Of a DNA stretch of 64,000 bases, positions 8,107 to 16,255 are shown piece by piece; position 1 is the first letter of the stretch; each line of letters begins with the position of its first letter. The stretch is from Microbispora hainanensis (GTDB taxonomy: Bacteria; Actinomycetota; Actinomycetes; Streptosporangiales; Streptosporangiaceae). The notes beneath the pieces are model-generated. The model saw only the letters and a program-made list of their open reading frames with translations, was not told where the DNA came from and did not search any database. A program made the translations under genes and the position numbers. The stretch spans positions 1-64,000 of the forward strand of contig NZ_VIRM01000042.1 of NCBI RefSeq assembly GCF_006874475.1, in the 5' to 3' direction.

Positions 8107-8892
8107 TCAGCGGGGGGACAGGAGTTTGAGGACCTCGCCGTGGAGCAGTCCGTTCGTGCAGACGAGGTTGCCGCCGTCGAGGGGCGGAGCGCCGTCGAGC
8201 GAGGTGCAGGAGCCGCCCGCCTCCTCGACGATGATCGTGAGAGCGGCCATGTCCCAGGGGGACAGCTCGGGCTCGGCGGAGATGTCCACCGCCCCCTCGG
8301 CGACCATCATGTGCGACCAGAAGTCGCCGTAGCCGCGCGTGCGCCAGCACTCCCTGGTGAGGTCGAGGAACGGGTCCAGCCGCCCGGCCTTCTCCCATTC
8401 CTCCAGGTCGGAGAAGGAGAAGGAGGCGTCGTCGAGGCGGCCGACCGAGGACACCTCGCAGCGCGTGGCCTTGCTCAGGCTCCGTCCGGTCCACGCGCCG
8501 CTCTCCTTGGCGGCCCACCAGCGGCGGCCGAGCGCCGGCGCGGAGACCACGCCCACGACGACCTTGCCGTGCTCCATCAGCGCGATCAGCGTGGCCCACA
8601 CGGGCACCCCGCGCACGTAGTTCTTCGTGCCGTCGATCGGATCGATGATCCAGGAGCGCATGCCATATCCGGTCATCCCGAACTCCTCGCCCACGACGGA
8701 GTCGCGGGGCCTGGCACGGCGCAGCGTGCCGCGGATCGCCTCTTCCACGGCCCGGTCGGCGTCGCTGACCGGGGTGAGGTCGGGCTTGGTGTCGACCTTG
8801 AGGTCCACGGCCTTGAAACGGCGCATCGTGATGTCGTCGGCGGCGTCCGCCAGCAGATGCGCGAGGTGCAGGTCGTCGCGGTACTCCGTCAC
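8107..8892 (-). CDS. hisN: Histidinol-phosphatase (inositol monophosphatase family)
   Basis: A 261-residue magnesium-dependent phosphatase of the inositol-monophosphatase fold, removing phosphate from histidinol phosphate in histidine synthesis. Metal-binding motifs are visible in order: GEE (about residue 68), WIIDPIDGTKNY (about 80-91) and WDMAALTIIVEEAGG in the C-terminal half. The start is GTG 8892. In related genomes hisN commonly sits next to rsgA and aroA; here it is separated from them by about 5 kb of regulator and transporter genes. A generic inositol-phosphatase activity cannot be excluded. Confidence 0.88.
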   Translation of the reverse strand: MTEYRDDLHLAHLLADAADDITMRRFKAVDLKVDTKPDLTPVSDADRAVEEAIRGTLRRARPRDSVVGEEFGMTGYGMRSWIIDPIDGTKNYVRGVPVWATLIALMEHGKVVVGVVSAPALGRRWWAAKESGAWTGRSLSKATRCEVSSVGRLDDASFSFSDLEEWEKAGRLDPFLDLTRECWRTRGYGDFWSHMMVAEGAVDISAEPELSPWDMAALTIIVEEAGGSCTSLDGAPPLDGGNLVCTNGLLHGEVLKLLSPR

Positions 8893-8973
8893 AGGGCCAA
8901 CGTATCGTGCCGCGACCTGCTGACATCAGAGGAAGAATCACTCCGAACCATACCAGCCGGTAACATCCCGGCC

Positions 8974-9417
8974 ATGGACATCGGCGCCTTCATGCTCGAC
9001 AGCGTTCCGTTCGCGCGGCTGCTCGGCATCACGTTCGACTCGATCGGCTCCGGCACGGCGGTCGCCCGCCTGGCCGATCGCGGAGACCTGCACAACCACG
9101 TGGGCGGCCCGCACGCCGGCGCTCTGTTCACGCTCGCCGAGTCCGCCTCGGGCGCGGCCATGCTGTCGGCTTTCGGCGACCAGCTCTCCCGGGCCGTGCC
9201 GCTGGCCACCGAGGCGAGGATCGGCTATCGCAAGCTCGCGATGGGCGAGGTCACCGCCGCCGCCACCCTCCTGGCCGAGCGGGAGGCGGTCGTCGCCCGG
9301 CTGGACGCGGGGGAGCGGCCCGAGTTCGAGGTGGCCGTCGAGATCCGCAACGCAGACGACCTCGTCGTGGCGGAGATGACCGTGTCCTGGACCCTGCGCC
9401 CCAACCGCAGGGCCTGA
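8974..9417 (+). CDS. Hotdog-fold (PaaI/DUF4442-type) thioesterase
   Basis: A 147-residue single hotdog domain, predicted to hydrolyse acyl-CoA thioesters in the cytoplasm. The segment HNHVGGPHAGALFTLAESASG carries the helix-capping G-x-x-H/A-G pattern of PaaI-like enzymes. The remainder (TEARIGYRKLAMGEVTA and a C-terminal VSWTLRP strand) fits the fold. ATG 8974 is chosen because the frame upstream runs antisense to hisN and lacks actinobacterial coding character. The substrate is unknown. It is divergent from hisN with about 80 bp between the starts. Confidence 0.82.
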   Translation: MDIGAFMLDSVPFARLLGITFDSIGSGTAVARLADRGDLHNHVGGPHAGALFTLAESASGAAMLSAFGDQLSRAVPLATEARIGYRKLAMGEVTAAATLLAEREAVVARLDAGERPEFEVAVEIRNADDLVVAEMTVSWTLRPNRRA

Positions 9418-9495
9418 CACGGCACCCGCGGGGGCGGGCGTGAGCGGGGTGCGGTCCGGGGCTCTGGGGCCTGTGATACGCGTCCCCGTTTTGGC

Positions 9496-9529
9496 TTGAC
9501 CCATGGCTCGATTGAATATAGTCATGACT
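9496..9529 (+). promoter_or_regulatory. Promoter and palindromic operator of the TetR gene
   Basis: TTGACC at 9496-9501 and TATAGT at 9517-9522 form a -35/-10 pair (15-bp spacing). The -10 overlaps the perfect 10-bp palindrome AGTCATGACT (9520-9529). Transcription would begin at or next to ATG 9532, and no ribosome site precedes that codon, so a leaderless message is likely. The palindrome over the promoter suggests autorepression by the TetR protein. Confidence 0.55.
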
Positions 9530-9531
9530 CT

Positions 9532-10128
9532 ATGGAAATTGAGGCCAGGCGTCCGTACCGCATGAACGCCCGCGCCGCGGCCGTGGAGGTCACGCGTGCG
9601 CGCGTGCTGGACGCCGCGGCCGCGCTGTGGATGCGGCACTGGTACGACGAGGTCACGCTGCAGCATGTCGCCGACGAGGCCGGGGTGTCGGTGCAGACGA
9701 TCGTCAACCACTTCGGTGGCAAGGACGGGCTGGCCGACGCCGTCGCCGACCGGTTGGCGTCGCAGACGGAGGCCGCCCGGCAGGCGCCCACCGGTGACGT
9801 GACGGCGATCGTGGCCGTGCTCTTCGAGGACTACGAACGGCACGGCGACGCCAACGTGCTCTGGATCGCGCAGATGGACCGTGTCCCGGCGATGGCCCGG
9901 GCGGCCGCGTACGCCCGAGAGCGGCATCGGGCGTGGCTGGAACAGGTCTTCGCCGACCGGCTCCCGGCTTCGGGCCCCGCCCGCGAGCATGCGCTGCACC
10001 TGCACCACGCCGCCACAGACGTCTACCTGTGGAAGCTGTGGCGGCGCGACCTCGGCCTGTCGCGTGAGGACGCCGAACGCACCATGTGCGACCTGCTGAC
10101 CTCGATCAATCCCCCGGAAGAGGCATGA
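9532..10128 (+). CDS. TetR-family transcriptional regulator
   Basis: A 198-residue TetR-type repressor. The helix-turn-helix lies at about residues 22-66 (TRARVLDAAAALW, then VTLQHVADEAGVSVQTIVNHFGGKDGL), followed by an all-helical ligand-binding domain. The start ATG 9532 lacks a ribosome site and immediately follows a promoter, consistent with leaderless translation. Its last codons overlap the glycosyltransferase start by an ATGA junction, so the two are made together. The likely role is to control this two-gene unit in response to a compound that the transferase modifies (inference). Confidence 0.9.
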   Translation: MEIEARRPYRMNARAAAVEVTRARVLDAAAALWMRHWYDEVTLQHVADEAGVSVQTIVNHFGGKDGLADAVADRLASQTEAARQAPTGDVTAIVAVLFEDYERHGDANVLWIAQMDRVPAMARAAAYARERHRAWLEQVFADRLPASGPAREHALHLHHAATDVYLWKLWRRDLGLSREDAERTMCDLLTSINPPEEA

Positions 10129-11438
10129 TGCGTAGGAACTTCCTGTTCGCCACCTGGTCCGGCGGCGGAGCCGTGCCTCCCGTCCTGTCGGTCGCCCGCG
10201 CGCTGCGGGAACGCGGCCACGGCGTGCGGGTGCTGGCCGACACGTCGCTGCACGAGGAGGTCGCCGCCGCCGGCGTGGAACCGATCGCCTGGACCACGGC
10301 GCCACAGGGTGACGTCACCGATCCGGCCAAGGACGTCATCAAGGACTTCGAGGCCCGCACCCCACTGGGCGCGTTCGCGCGGCTGAGAGATCGGATCGTT
10401 TGCGGACCCGCGGCCGGCTACGCCCGGGACACACTGGCCGAGTTGCGGGCCCGCCCGGCCGACGTGCTGGTCGCCGAACACATGCTGCTCGGCGTGTTCA
10501 CCGCCGGCGAGGCCGCAGGGATCCCCGTGGCCGGGCTGGTGACGACCCTCTACCCGTTCCCCACGCCGGGGGCGCCGCCACCCGGTCCGGGCCTCGCCCC
10601 CGCGTCGGGCCCGCTGGGTCGCCTGCGTGACCGGATGCTGGCGCCGCTGGTGCTGAAACCCTGGGGGAAGGGATTGCCGGCGCTGAACGCCGCCCGCACC
10701 GCGCACGGACTGCCGCCGGTGCCCTCGGTGGCCGACGCGTTCCATCGCGTCGACCTGCTGCTCGTGCTGTCCCCGCGTGCGCTCGACTACCCCGGAAGGC
10801 GTTTCCCCGCCCATCTGCGGCACGTGGGCCCGCGGCTCGACGATCCGGCCTGGGCGGGGGAACTGGAGTTGCCGGAAGGCGACGCACCCCTCGTCCTGGC
10901 GAGCCTCAGCTCGTCGTACATGAACCAGCGCACGCAACTCGAGCGCATCGCCGAGGCCCTCGGTACGCTGCCGGTGCGCGGGCTGCTGACCACCGGCCCC
11001 GCCGTCGACCCGGCCACAATCCGCGCGCCCGGCAACGTCCTCGTCACCGCGGCCGCCCCGCACAACATCGCGCTGCGCCACGCCGCCGTGACGATCACAC
11101 ATGCCGGTCACGGGACGGCCGTCAAGTCCCTGGCCGCCGGGGTCCCGCTGGTCTGCGTACCGCTCGGGCGGGACCAGACCGAGGTCGCGCGGCACGTCGA
11201 GATCGCCGGCGCAGGGATCACCGTGAGCAAGAACGCCTCGCCCCGCACGATCGCCCATGCCGTCGAGCGTGTCCTCGGCGATTCCTCCTACCTGCGGGAA
11301 GCGCGGCGACTGGCGGCCGAGATCGCGGCGGAGACGGCCACCGACCGGGCGGTCGCCGAACTCGAGGCCCTCGCCGGAAGGGCGACCGGCAGGGACATGG
11401 GTGTCCCCGGGAGGGACACGGCCGCGCCGGCCGGGTAA
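10125..11438 (+). CDS. GT1-family glycosyltransferase (MGT/macrolide-type)
   Basis: A 437-residue two-domain GT-B enzyme. The N-terminal acceptor domain opens with FLFATWSGGGAVPPVLSVARAL, and the C-terminal domain holds the nucleotide-sugar motif THAGHGTAVKSLAAGVPLV followed by CVPLGRDQ. Such enzymes transfer sugars from UDP- or dTDP-donors to small hydrophobic acceptors, often antibiotics or other xenobiotics. Two ATG codons (10125, 10128) are possible; GGAAGAGG lies just upstream. It is coupled to the TetR gene, which resembles drug-inactivating or natural-product tailoring pairs. The acceptor cannot be named. Confidence 0.88.
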   Translation: MMRRNFLFATWSGGGAVPPVLSVARALRERGHGVRVLADTSLHEEVAAAGVEPIAWTTAPQGDVTDPAKDVIKDFEARTPLGAFARLRDRIVCGPAAGYARDTLAELRARPADVLVAEHMLLGVFTAGEAAGIPVAGLVTTLYPFPTPGAPPPGPGLAPASGPLGRLRDRMLAPLVLKPWGKGLPALNAARTAHGLPPVPSVADAFHRVDLLLVLSPRALDYPGRRFPAHLRHVGPRLDDPAWAGELELPEGDAPLVLASLSSSYMNQRTQLERIAEALGTLPVRGLLTTGPAVDPATIRAPGNVLVTAAAPHNIALRHAAVTITHAGHGTAVKSLAAGVPLVCVPLGRDQTEVARHVEIAGAGITVSKNASPRTIAHAVERVLGDSSYLREARRLAAEIAAETATDRAVAELEALAGRATGRDMGVPGRDTAAPAG

Positions 11439-11574
11439 CCGCCGCCGACGCCGGGCCGACGCCGCGGCATCGCACCCCGGGCCGAGGCCGCCGCCCGGCG
11501 GGCTCGTCCATCCGCGGGCGTGCCGTCACGCGTCCCCGCCTGCTTTCCGAGACCTCCCGCTCCTTCCCGGGCCG

Positions 11575-12933
11575 TCACTCGGCCAGCAGGTCGTCCGGTG
11601 CGGACCGGGCGATCCCGGCGAGCGTGCCCAGGGCGTGCGCCAGCGTATCGGCCGGGGGTGAGGCCAGGCCGAGCCGTACGGCGTTGGGGGTGCGGTTGTC
11701 GCCGACGGCGAAGGCGGCCGCCGGTGTGACGGCGATGCCGTGCCGTGCGGCGGCGGCCACGAACGTGTCGGCCCGCCACGGCGGCGGAAGCTCCCACCAG
11801 CAGAAGTAGGACCGCGGATCCCCCCGGACGGCGAACTCGCCCAGGTGGTGTCTCGCGATCTCCTGGCGGGCCTCGGCGTCCCGCCGCTTGCCCCGGCTCA
11901 GCGATTCCAGGATGCCGTCACCGGCGAGCCGCACCGCCGCCTCCAGCGCGAACCGCGGCGGCGCGGAGCCTCCCGAATGCAGCGCCGCGGTCATGGCGGG
12001 CACGACGGCCCCGGGCACGACGGCGAATCCGACGGTCAGCCCGGGCGCGAGCCGTTTGGAGAGGCTGTCGACGAGGATCGTGCGCTCGGGCGCGACGGCG
12101 GCCAGCGGGGGCTGCTCGTCCCGGAGGAACGACCAGATGCCGTCCTCGATCGCGGGCACGTCGAGCCGCGCGAGCACGCCCGCGAGCTCGGCGCGGCGCC
12201 CGACCGGCATGGTGAACGACAACGGGTTGTGCAGCGTCGGCTGGAGATAGACCGCTCGCAGCGGGGCCTTGCGGGCGGCGGCCTCCACCGCCTCGGGCAC
12301 CAGGCCCGCCTCGTCGACCGGCAGGGGCACGAGGGTGACCCCGAGCCGGGCGGCGATCGTCTTCACGACGGGGTAGGTGAGCTCCTCGACGCCCAGCCGC
12401 GCACCCGGCGGGACCAGCGCGGCGATGACGGCCGCGATCGCCTGGCGGCCGTTGCCGGCGAAGAGCACCCGCGCAGGGTCGGGGCGCCAGCCGGCCCGGG
12501 CGAGCATGTCGGCGACGGCCTCGCGGGCGTGCGGAGTGCCCGCCGCGCCCACCGGCCGCATGGACTCCTCCAGCACGTCGGGGCGCAGCAGTGGTCTGAT
12601 GCCGTCCGCGAGCAGGCGGGCCTGCTCGGGGATGTCGGGATAGTTGAGTTCGAGGTCGATCCTGGTGCCGCTCGGTTCGGCCAGGGCGGTGCCGGGCCGC
12701 CGGGCGGAGGCGCGTACGTAGGTGCCGCGGCCGACCTCGCCGACCGTGAGGCCGCGGCGGGTCAGCTCCGCGTACACGCGCGCAGCCGTGGAGCCGGCGA
12801 TGCCGCGCCGCCGGGCGAAGTGCCGCTGCGGAGGCAGCCGGTCTCCCGGCCTGAGCCGCCCGGCCGCGATGTCCGCGGCGACCTCGTCGGCCAGCGCACG
12901 GTAGTCCTCCACCACCGCGTAGTCCTCCACCAC
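11575..12933 (-). CDS. MocR-type regulator: GntR winged helix fused to aminotransferase-like domain
   Basis: A 452-residue fusion. The N-terminal GntR-type winged helix (about 1-80; RPGDRLPPQRHFARRRGIAG) is joined to a fold-type-I aminotransferase-like domain that binds pyridoxal phosphate, with the internal aldimine Lys in DSLSKRLAPG. Such regulators use PLP or amino-acid adducts as ligands. The start is GTG 12933, eight bases after AAGGAG. An 18-bp tandem duplication copies this start, so GTG 12915 also has its own weak site. It is divergent from a LysE exporter, with repeats matching an operator between them, so it probably controls that exporter. Confidence 0.92.
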   Translation of the reverse strand: MVEDYAVVEDYRALADEVAADIAAGRLRPGDRLPPQRHFARRRGIAGSTAARVYAELTRRGLTVGEVGRGTYVRASARRPGTALAEPSGTRIDLELNYPDIPEQARLLADGIRPLLRPDVLEESMRPVGAAGTPHAREAVADMLARAGWRPDPARVLFAGNGRQAIAAVIAALVPPGARLGVEELTYPVVKTIAARLGVTLVPLPVDEAGLVPEAVEAAARKAPLRAVYLQPTLHNPLSFTMPVGRRAELAGVLARLDVPAIEDGIWSFLRDEQPPLAAVAPERTILVDSLSKRLAPGLTVGFAVVPGAVVPAMTAALHSGGSAPPRFALEAAVRLAGDGILESLSRGKRRDAEARQEIARHHLGEFAVRGDPRSYFCWWELPPPWRADTFVAAAARHGIAVTPAAAFAVGDNRTPNAVRLGLASPPADTLAHALGTLAGIARSAPDDLLAE

Positions 12934-12936
12934 CGC
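12901..12936 (-). repeat. 18-bp tandem duplication at the MocR start
   Basis: Two identical 18-bp units (12901-12918 and 12919-12936) encode AVVEDY twice, so the protein begins VVEDYAVVEDYR. Each unit carries a pair of GTG codons that could initiate translation. Confidence 0.95.
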
Positions 12937-12963
12937 CTCCTCTCCTTGCCACGGATCAAAACA

Positions 12964-12998
12964 CAATATTGCTCCGAGAGCAATATTCAATATTGCAC
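12964..12998. promoter_or_regulatory. Operator between MocR and LysE genes
   Basis: A perfect inverted repeat has 10-bp arms (AATATTGCTC at 12965-12974, GAGCAATATT at 12978-12987) separated by CGA. It is followed at once by a third copy, CAATATTGCAC (12988-12998), in direct orientation to the first. The site lies about 30 bp upstream of the MocR start and about 80 bp upstream of the exporter start. The block is AT-rich against the background. It is the obvious binding site for the adjacent MocR protein. Confidence 0.75.
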
Positions 12999-13075
12999 TG
13001 ATTGTTCGGCATGAAATAGCCTGATGAGGCCGTCCGGACCGGCACTGAGAGGACCTGAGAGGAAAGGGCGGCGTC

Positions 13076-13708
13076 GTGGTCGAATCGCACGCGGTGCTGG
13101 GCGTCGTGTCCGTGGCGCTCGGAATGGTGCTTTCTCCTGGCCCGAACATGATGTATCTCGTGTCGCGGAGCATCAGCCAGGGGCGCCGCGCGGGGATCAT
13201 TTCATTGAGCGGAGTCGTCGCGGGATTCCTCGTCTATCTGACGGCGACGAATCTCGGCCTGGCGGCGCTGTTCGCCGCGGCCCCGCAGCTTCTCACGGCG
13301 ATACGGCTGGCCGGAGCGGCCTACCTGATGTGGCTCGCCTGGAAGACGATCGGGCCCGGCGGCGCTTCGGTGTTCACCGTGCGCGACGTGCCGCACGACC
13401 CGCCGCCGCGGCTTTTCGCCATGGGACTGATGACGAACCTGCTCAATCCGAAGATCGCCATTCTGTACATCTCCGTGATTCCGCAGTTCGTCGATATCCG
13501 TGCGGGAAACGTGCTGGCGCAGGGCATCGTTCTCGGCCTCTTCCAGATCGCGGTGGCCGCGACGGTGAACCTTTCGATCGTGCTGGCCGCCGGAAGCGTC
13601 GCGAGTTTCCTGGCGCACCGGTCGGCGTGGCTGCGCACCCAGCGGATCGCCATGGGGAGCATGCTCGGAGCACTCGCCGTGATGCTCGCCTTCAGCCAGA
13701 GCGCGTAG
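13076..13708 (+). CDS. LysE/RhtB-family exporter
   Basis: A 210-residue inner-membrane protein with about six hydrophobic helices, matching the amino-acid exporter superfamily that includes RhtB and LysE. The N-terminal signature SPGPNMMYLVSRSISQGRRAG is diagnostic, and GLMTNLLNPKIAILY with its mid-protein NP matches the second conserved region. The GTG start at 13076 follows GGAAAGG. It is divergent from the MocR regulator, which probably senses the exported amino acid or a PLP adduct of it. The exact cargo cannot be inferred. Confidence 0.92.
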   Translation: MVESHAVLGVVSVALGMVLSPGPNMMYLVSRSISQGRRAGIISLSGVVAGFLVYLTATNLGLAALFAAAPQLLTAIRLAGAAYLMWLAWKTIGPGGASVFTVRDVPHDPPPRLFAMGLMTNLLNPKIAILYISVIPQFVDIRAGNVLAQGIVLGLFQIAVAATVNLSIVLAAGSVASFLAHRSAWLRTQRIAMGSMLGALAVMLAFSQSA

Positions 13709-13724
13709 CCTTCGCCGGCACGAT

Positions 13725-14756
13725 CTAGTCGTCGTCGGCGGAGCCCTCGCGGCTGGCGAGCAGCCGCCGCAGGGACTCCAGGCGGGCGGGATCCGCGTGC
13801 CCCTCCGCGACGTAACGGTCGAGGGCGCAGTCGTCGTCGCCGAGATGGGTGCAGCCCTTGGGGCATTCGGTCGTGGCGTCCACCAGATCGGGGAAGGCGG
13901 CGAGCACGGTCTCCACCGAGATGTGGGCGAGCCCGAAGCTGCGCACCCCGGGGGTGTCGATGATCCAGCCGCCCCCCGGCAGTTCCAGGGCGACCGCCGA
14001 GGTGGAGGTGTGCCTGCCGCGGCCGGTCACGGCGTTCACGTGGGACACCGCCCGGCGGGCATGTGGCACCAGCTCGTTGACCAGGGTCGACTTGCCGACC
14101 CCGGAGTGGCCGACCAGCACGCTGATCCGGTCGGCGAGCGCCTCGCCCAGGTCGTCGACCGGGCCGCCCTTGCGCACGACCACGTACGGCACGCCGAGGG
14201 GCTCGTACAGCGCGACGAGGTCGTCGGCCGGGGCCAGGTCGGCCTTGGTGAGGCACAGCAGCGGCTCGATGTCGGCGTCGTAGGCCGCGACGAGCATCCG
14301 GTCGATCATCCGGGGGCGCGGCGGGGGATCGGCGAGCGCGGTGACGATGACCAGCTGGTCGGCGTTGGCGACGATGGGGCGCTCGATGTCGTCCACGTCG
14401 TCGGCGCTGCGGCGCAGCATCGAGGTGCGCTCCTCCACGCGGACGATGCGCGCCAGCGTGTCGGGCCGCCCGGTCACGTCGCCCACCAGCGCCACGCGGT
14501 CGCCCACCACGATGCCCTTGCGGCCGAGCTCACGGGCCTTCATGGCCACGACGAGGGTGCGCTCGCCCCGCCGTTTCTTCGGCGTCGTGGCGCGGGGGAC
14601 GCCCTCACCGACCAGGCAGGTGTAACGCCCCCGGTCGACGGCCACCACGAAGCCCTCGACGGCCTCGCTGTGGGCAGGCCGGATCCGGGTCCGCGGCCGT
14701 GAGCCCTTGCCCGGCCGGACCCTGACGTCGTCCTCGTCGTAATGCCGCTTGCTCAG
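13725..14756 (-). CDS. rsgA: Ribosome small-subunit-dependent GTPase A
   Basis: A 343-residue circularly permuted GTPase that assists late maturation of the 30S subunit. An N-terminal OB-fold (about 30-100) precedes the GTPase motifs in permuted order: TKAD (G4), GHSGVGKSTL (G1), then IDTPGVR (G3), and finally a C-terminal zinc knuckle with C-PKGC-H (ECPKGCTHLGDDDC). The family N-terminus SKRHYDEDDVRVRPGKG is present only if translation starts at CTG 14756. No ATG, GTG or TTG exists in that stretch before GTG 14651, which would cut into the OB-fold. The gene follows aroA by 25 bp. Confidence 0.9.
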   Translation of the reverse strand: MSKRHYDEDDVRVRPGKGSRPRTRIRPAHSEAVEGFVVAVDRGRYTCLVGEGVPRATTPKKRRGERTLVVAMKARELGRKGIVVGDRVALVGDVTGRPDTLARIVRVEERTSMLRRSADDVDDIERPIVANADQLVIVTALADPPPRPRMIDRMLVAAYDADIEPLLCLTKADLAPADDLVALYEPLGVPYVVVRKGGPVDDLGEALADRISVLVGHSGVGKSTLVNELVPHARRAVSHVNAVTGRGRHTSTSAVALELPGGGWIIDTPGVRSFGLAHISVETVLAAFPDLVDATTECPKGCTHLGDDDCALDRYVAEGHADPARLESLRRLLASREGSADDD

Positions 14757-14781
14757 TGCCCGCGCCCCGATCGCCCGCCGT

Positions 14782-16176
14782 TCATGCCGTCTCCTCGCCC
14801 GGTGCGCTGCCCAGCATCGTGGCCCACATGCGCGGGAACTCGGGCAGCGTCTTGGCCGTCGTCGCGATGTTCTCGACCTCGACGCCCGGCACGACCAGGC
14901 CGATGACCGCGCCCGCCGTGGCCATGCGGTGGTCGGCGTAGGAGTGGAAGACGCCGCCGCTCAGCGGCCGGGGGTGGATCTCCAGGCCGTCGCCGGCCTC
15001 CCGGGCGTCGCCGCCCAGCCGGTTGATCTCCGTGGCGAGGGCGGTGATCCGGTCGGTCTCGTGCCCCCGGATGTGCGCCACACCCCGGATGCGGGACGGC
15101 CCGTCGGCCAGCGCGGCGAGCGCGGCGATCGTGGGGGTGAGCTCGCTGACGTCGTGCAGGTCGGCGTCGATGCCGTGCACCCTGCCCTCGCCGGTGACCC
15201 GCAGGCCCTCCGGCACCCGCTCGACCCGCGCGCCCATCTCGGCGAGCAGCCCGCGAAGCGCGTCGCCGCCCTGCGTCGTCTCCTCCGGCCAGTCGGGCAC
15301 GACGACCGAGCCGCCGGTGACCAGGGCCGCCGCGAGGAAGGGAGCGGCGTTGGACAGGTCGGGCTCGACCGTGACGTCCCTGGCCCGGATCGGGCCGGGC
15401 AGCACCCGCCACACGTCGCGCTCGGAGTCGTCCACTTCGACCCCGGCCTGGCGCAGCATCTGCACGGTCATCTCGATGTGCGGCATCGAGGGGACGGGCG
15501 GCCCGTCGTGTCGCACCGTCACGCCCTTTTCGAAGCGCGCGGCGACCAGCAGCAGGCCGCTGACCATCTGCGAGGAGGCCGACGCGTCGAGGGTGACCTC
15601 ACCGCCGGGAATCGGCCCGCGGATCGTGAACGGCAGCGCGTCGTTGTCCACCGACGCGCCGAGCGCGCGCAGCGCGCCCAGGATCGGGCCCATCGGCCGC
15701 TTGCGCGCGTGCGCGTCGCCGTCGAAGAAGACCGGTCCGTCGGCCAGCGCGGCGACCGGGGGCACGAACCGCATCACGGTCCCGGCCAGCCCGACGTCCA
15801 CCGACGCCCCGCCGCGTACGGGATGCGGGGTCACCGACCAGTCCACGCTGTCGGCGCTCTCGTTGGACGGCGTCATCTCGGCGCCGAGCGAGCGCAGCGC
15901 GGCCGCCATCAGGTCGGCGTCGCGGCTGCGCAGCGCGAGCCGTACGGTGCCGGGGGCGTCGGCCAGCGCGGCGAGCAGCAGCGCCCGGTTGGTCACCGAC
16001 TTCGAGCCGGGCAGGCGGACCGTCGCACGGACCGGCTCGGCCGCCACCGGGGCGGGCCAGAGCGGCGCGGCGGCGTTCTTTCCGACCCCGTGCTGATCGA
16101 CCCCGTGCTGATGGGTGCCGTTCTGATCGATGCCGTGCGGCACGGCGCCGCCGGACGCGGACTGCGGAGAGGCCAT
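14782..16176 (-). CDS. aroA: 3-phosphoshikimate 1-carboxyvinyltransferase (EPSP synthase)
   Basis: A 464-residue enzyme of the shikimate pathway joining phosphoenolpyruvate to shikimate 3-phosphate. Recognisable motifs include [14 protein letters not shown] (about residue 53), GLAGTVMRF with the PEP-binding Gly/Arg, DASASSQ, and near the end [13 protein letters not shown]. An N-terminal extension of about 40 residues is not part of the fold and holds pentapeptide repeats rich in His, Gln and Asp encoded by a 15-bp minisatellite. rsgA lies 25 bp downstream in the same direction, and the SRAP gene is divergent. Confidence 0.95.
   Translation of the reverse strand: MASPQSASGGAVPHGIDQNGTHQHGVDQHGVGKNAAAPLWPAPVAAEPVRATVRLPGSKSVTNRALLLAALADAPGTVRLALRSRDADLMAAALRSLGAEMTPSNESADSVDWSVTPHPVRGGASVDVGLAGTVMRFVPPVAALADGPVFFDGDAHARKRPMGPILGALRALGASVDNDALPFTIRGPIPGGEVTLDASASSQMVSGLLLVAARFEKGVTVRHDGPPVPSMPHIEMTVQMLRQAGVEVDDSERDVWRVLPGPIRARDVTVEPDLSNAAPFLAAALVTGGSVVVPDWPEETTQGGDALRGLLAEMGARVERVPEGLRVTGEGRVHGIDADLHDVSELTPTIAALAALADGPSRIRGVAHIRGHETDRITALATEINRLGGDAREAGDGLEIHPRPLSGGVFHSYADHRMATAGAVIGLVVPGVEVENIATTAKTLPEFPRMWATMLGSAPGEETA
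16084..16143 (-). repeat. 15-bp minisatellite in the aroA 5' end
   Basis: Four 15-bp units (16084, 16099, 16114, 16129) with decreasing similarity encode [15 protein letters not shown] and HGVGK in AroA's N-terminal extension. The first two units on the plus strand differ at one base. Confidence 0.9.
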
Positions 16177-16255
16177 GCCGCAAGCTTAGTCGCGCACACT
16201 TGTCCGCACCGTCGCGAGAGCGCGGGCGGCCCGCCCGAGTGGCAGTCTTGGGGGC

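Noticed and set aside
7423..8973. Long N-terminal extension of the hotdog thioesterase
   Set aside because: The stretch is antisense to the hypothetical membrane protein and hisN and has no family signature; the thioesterase fold begins at ATG 8974.
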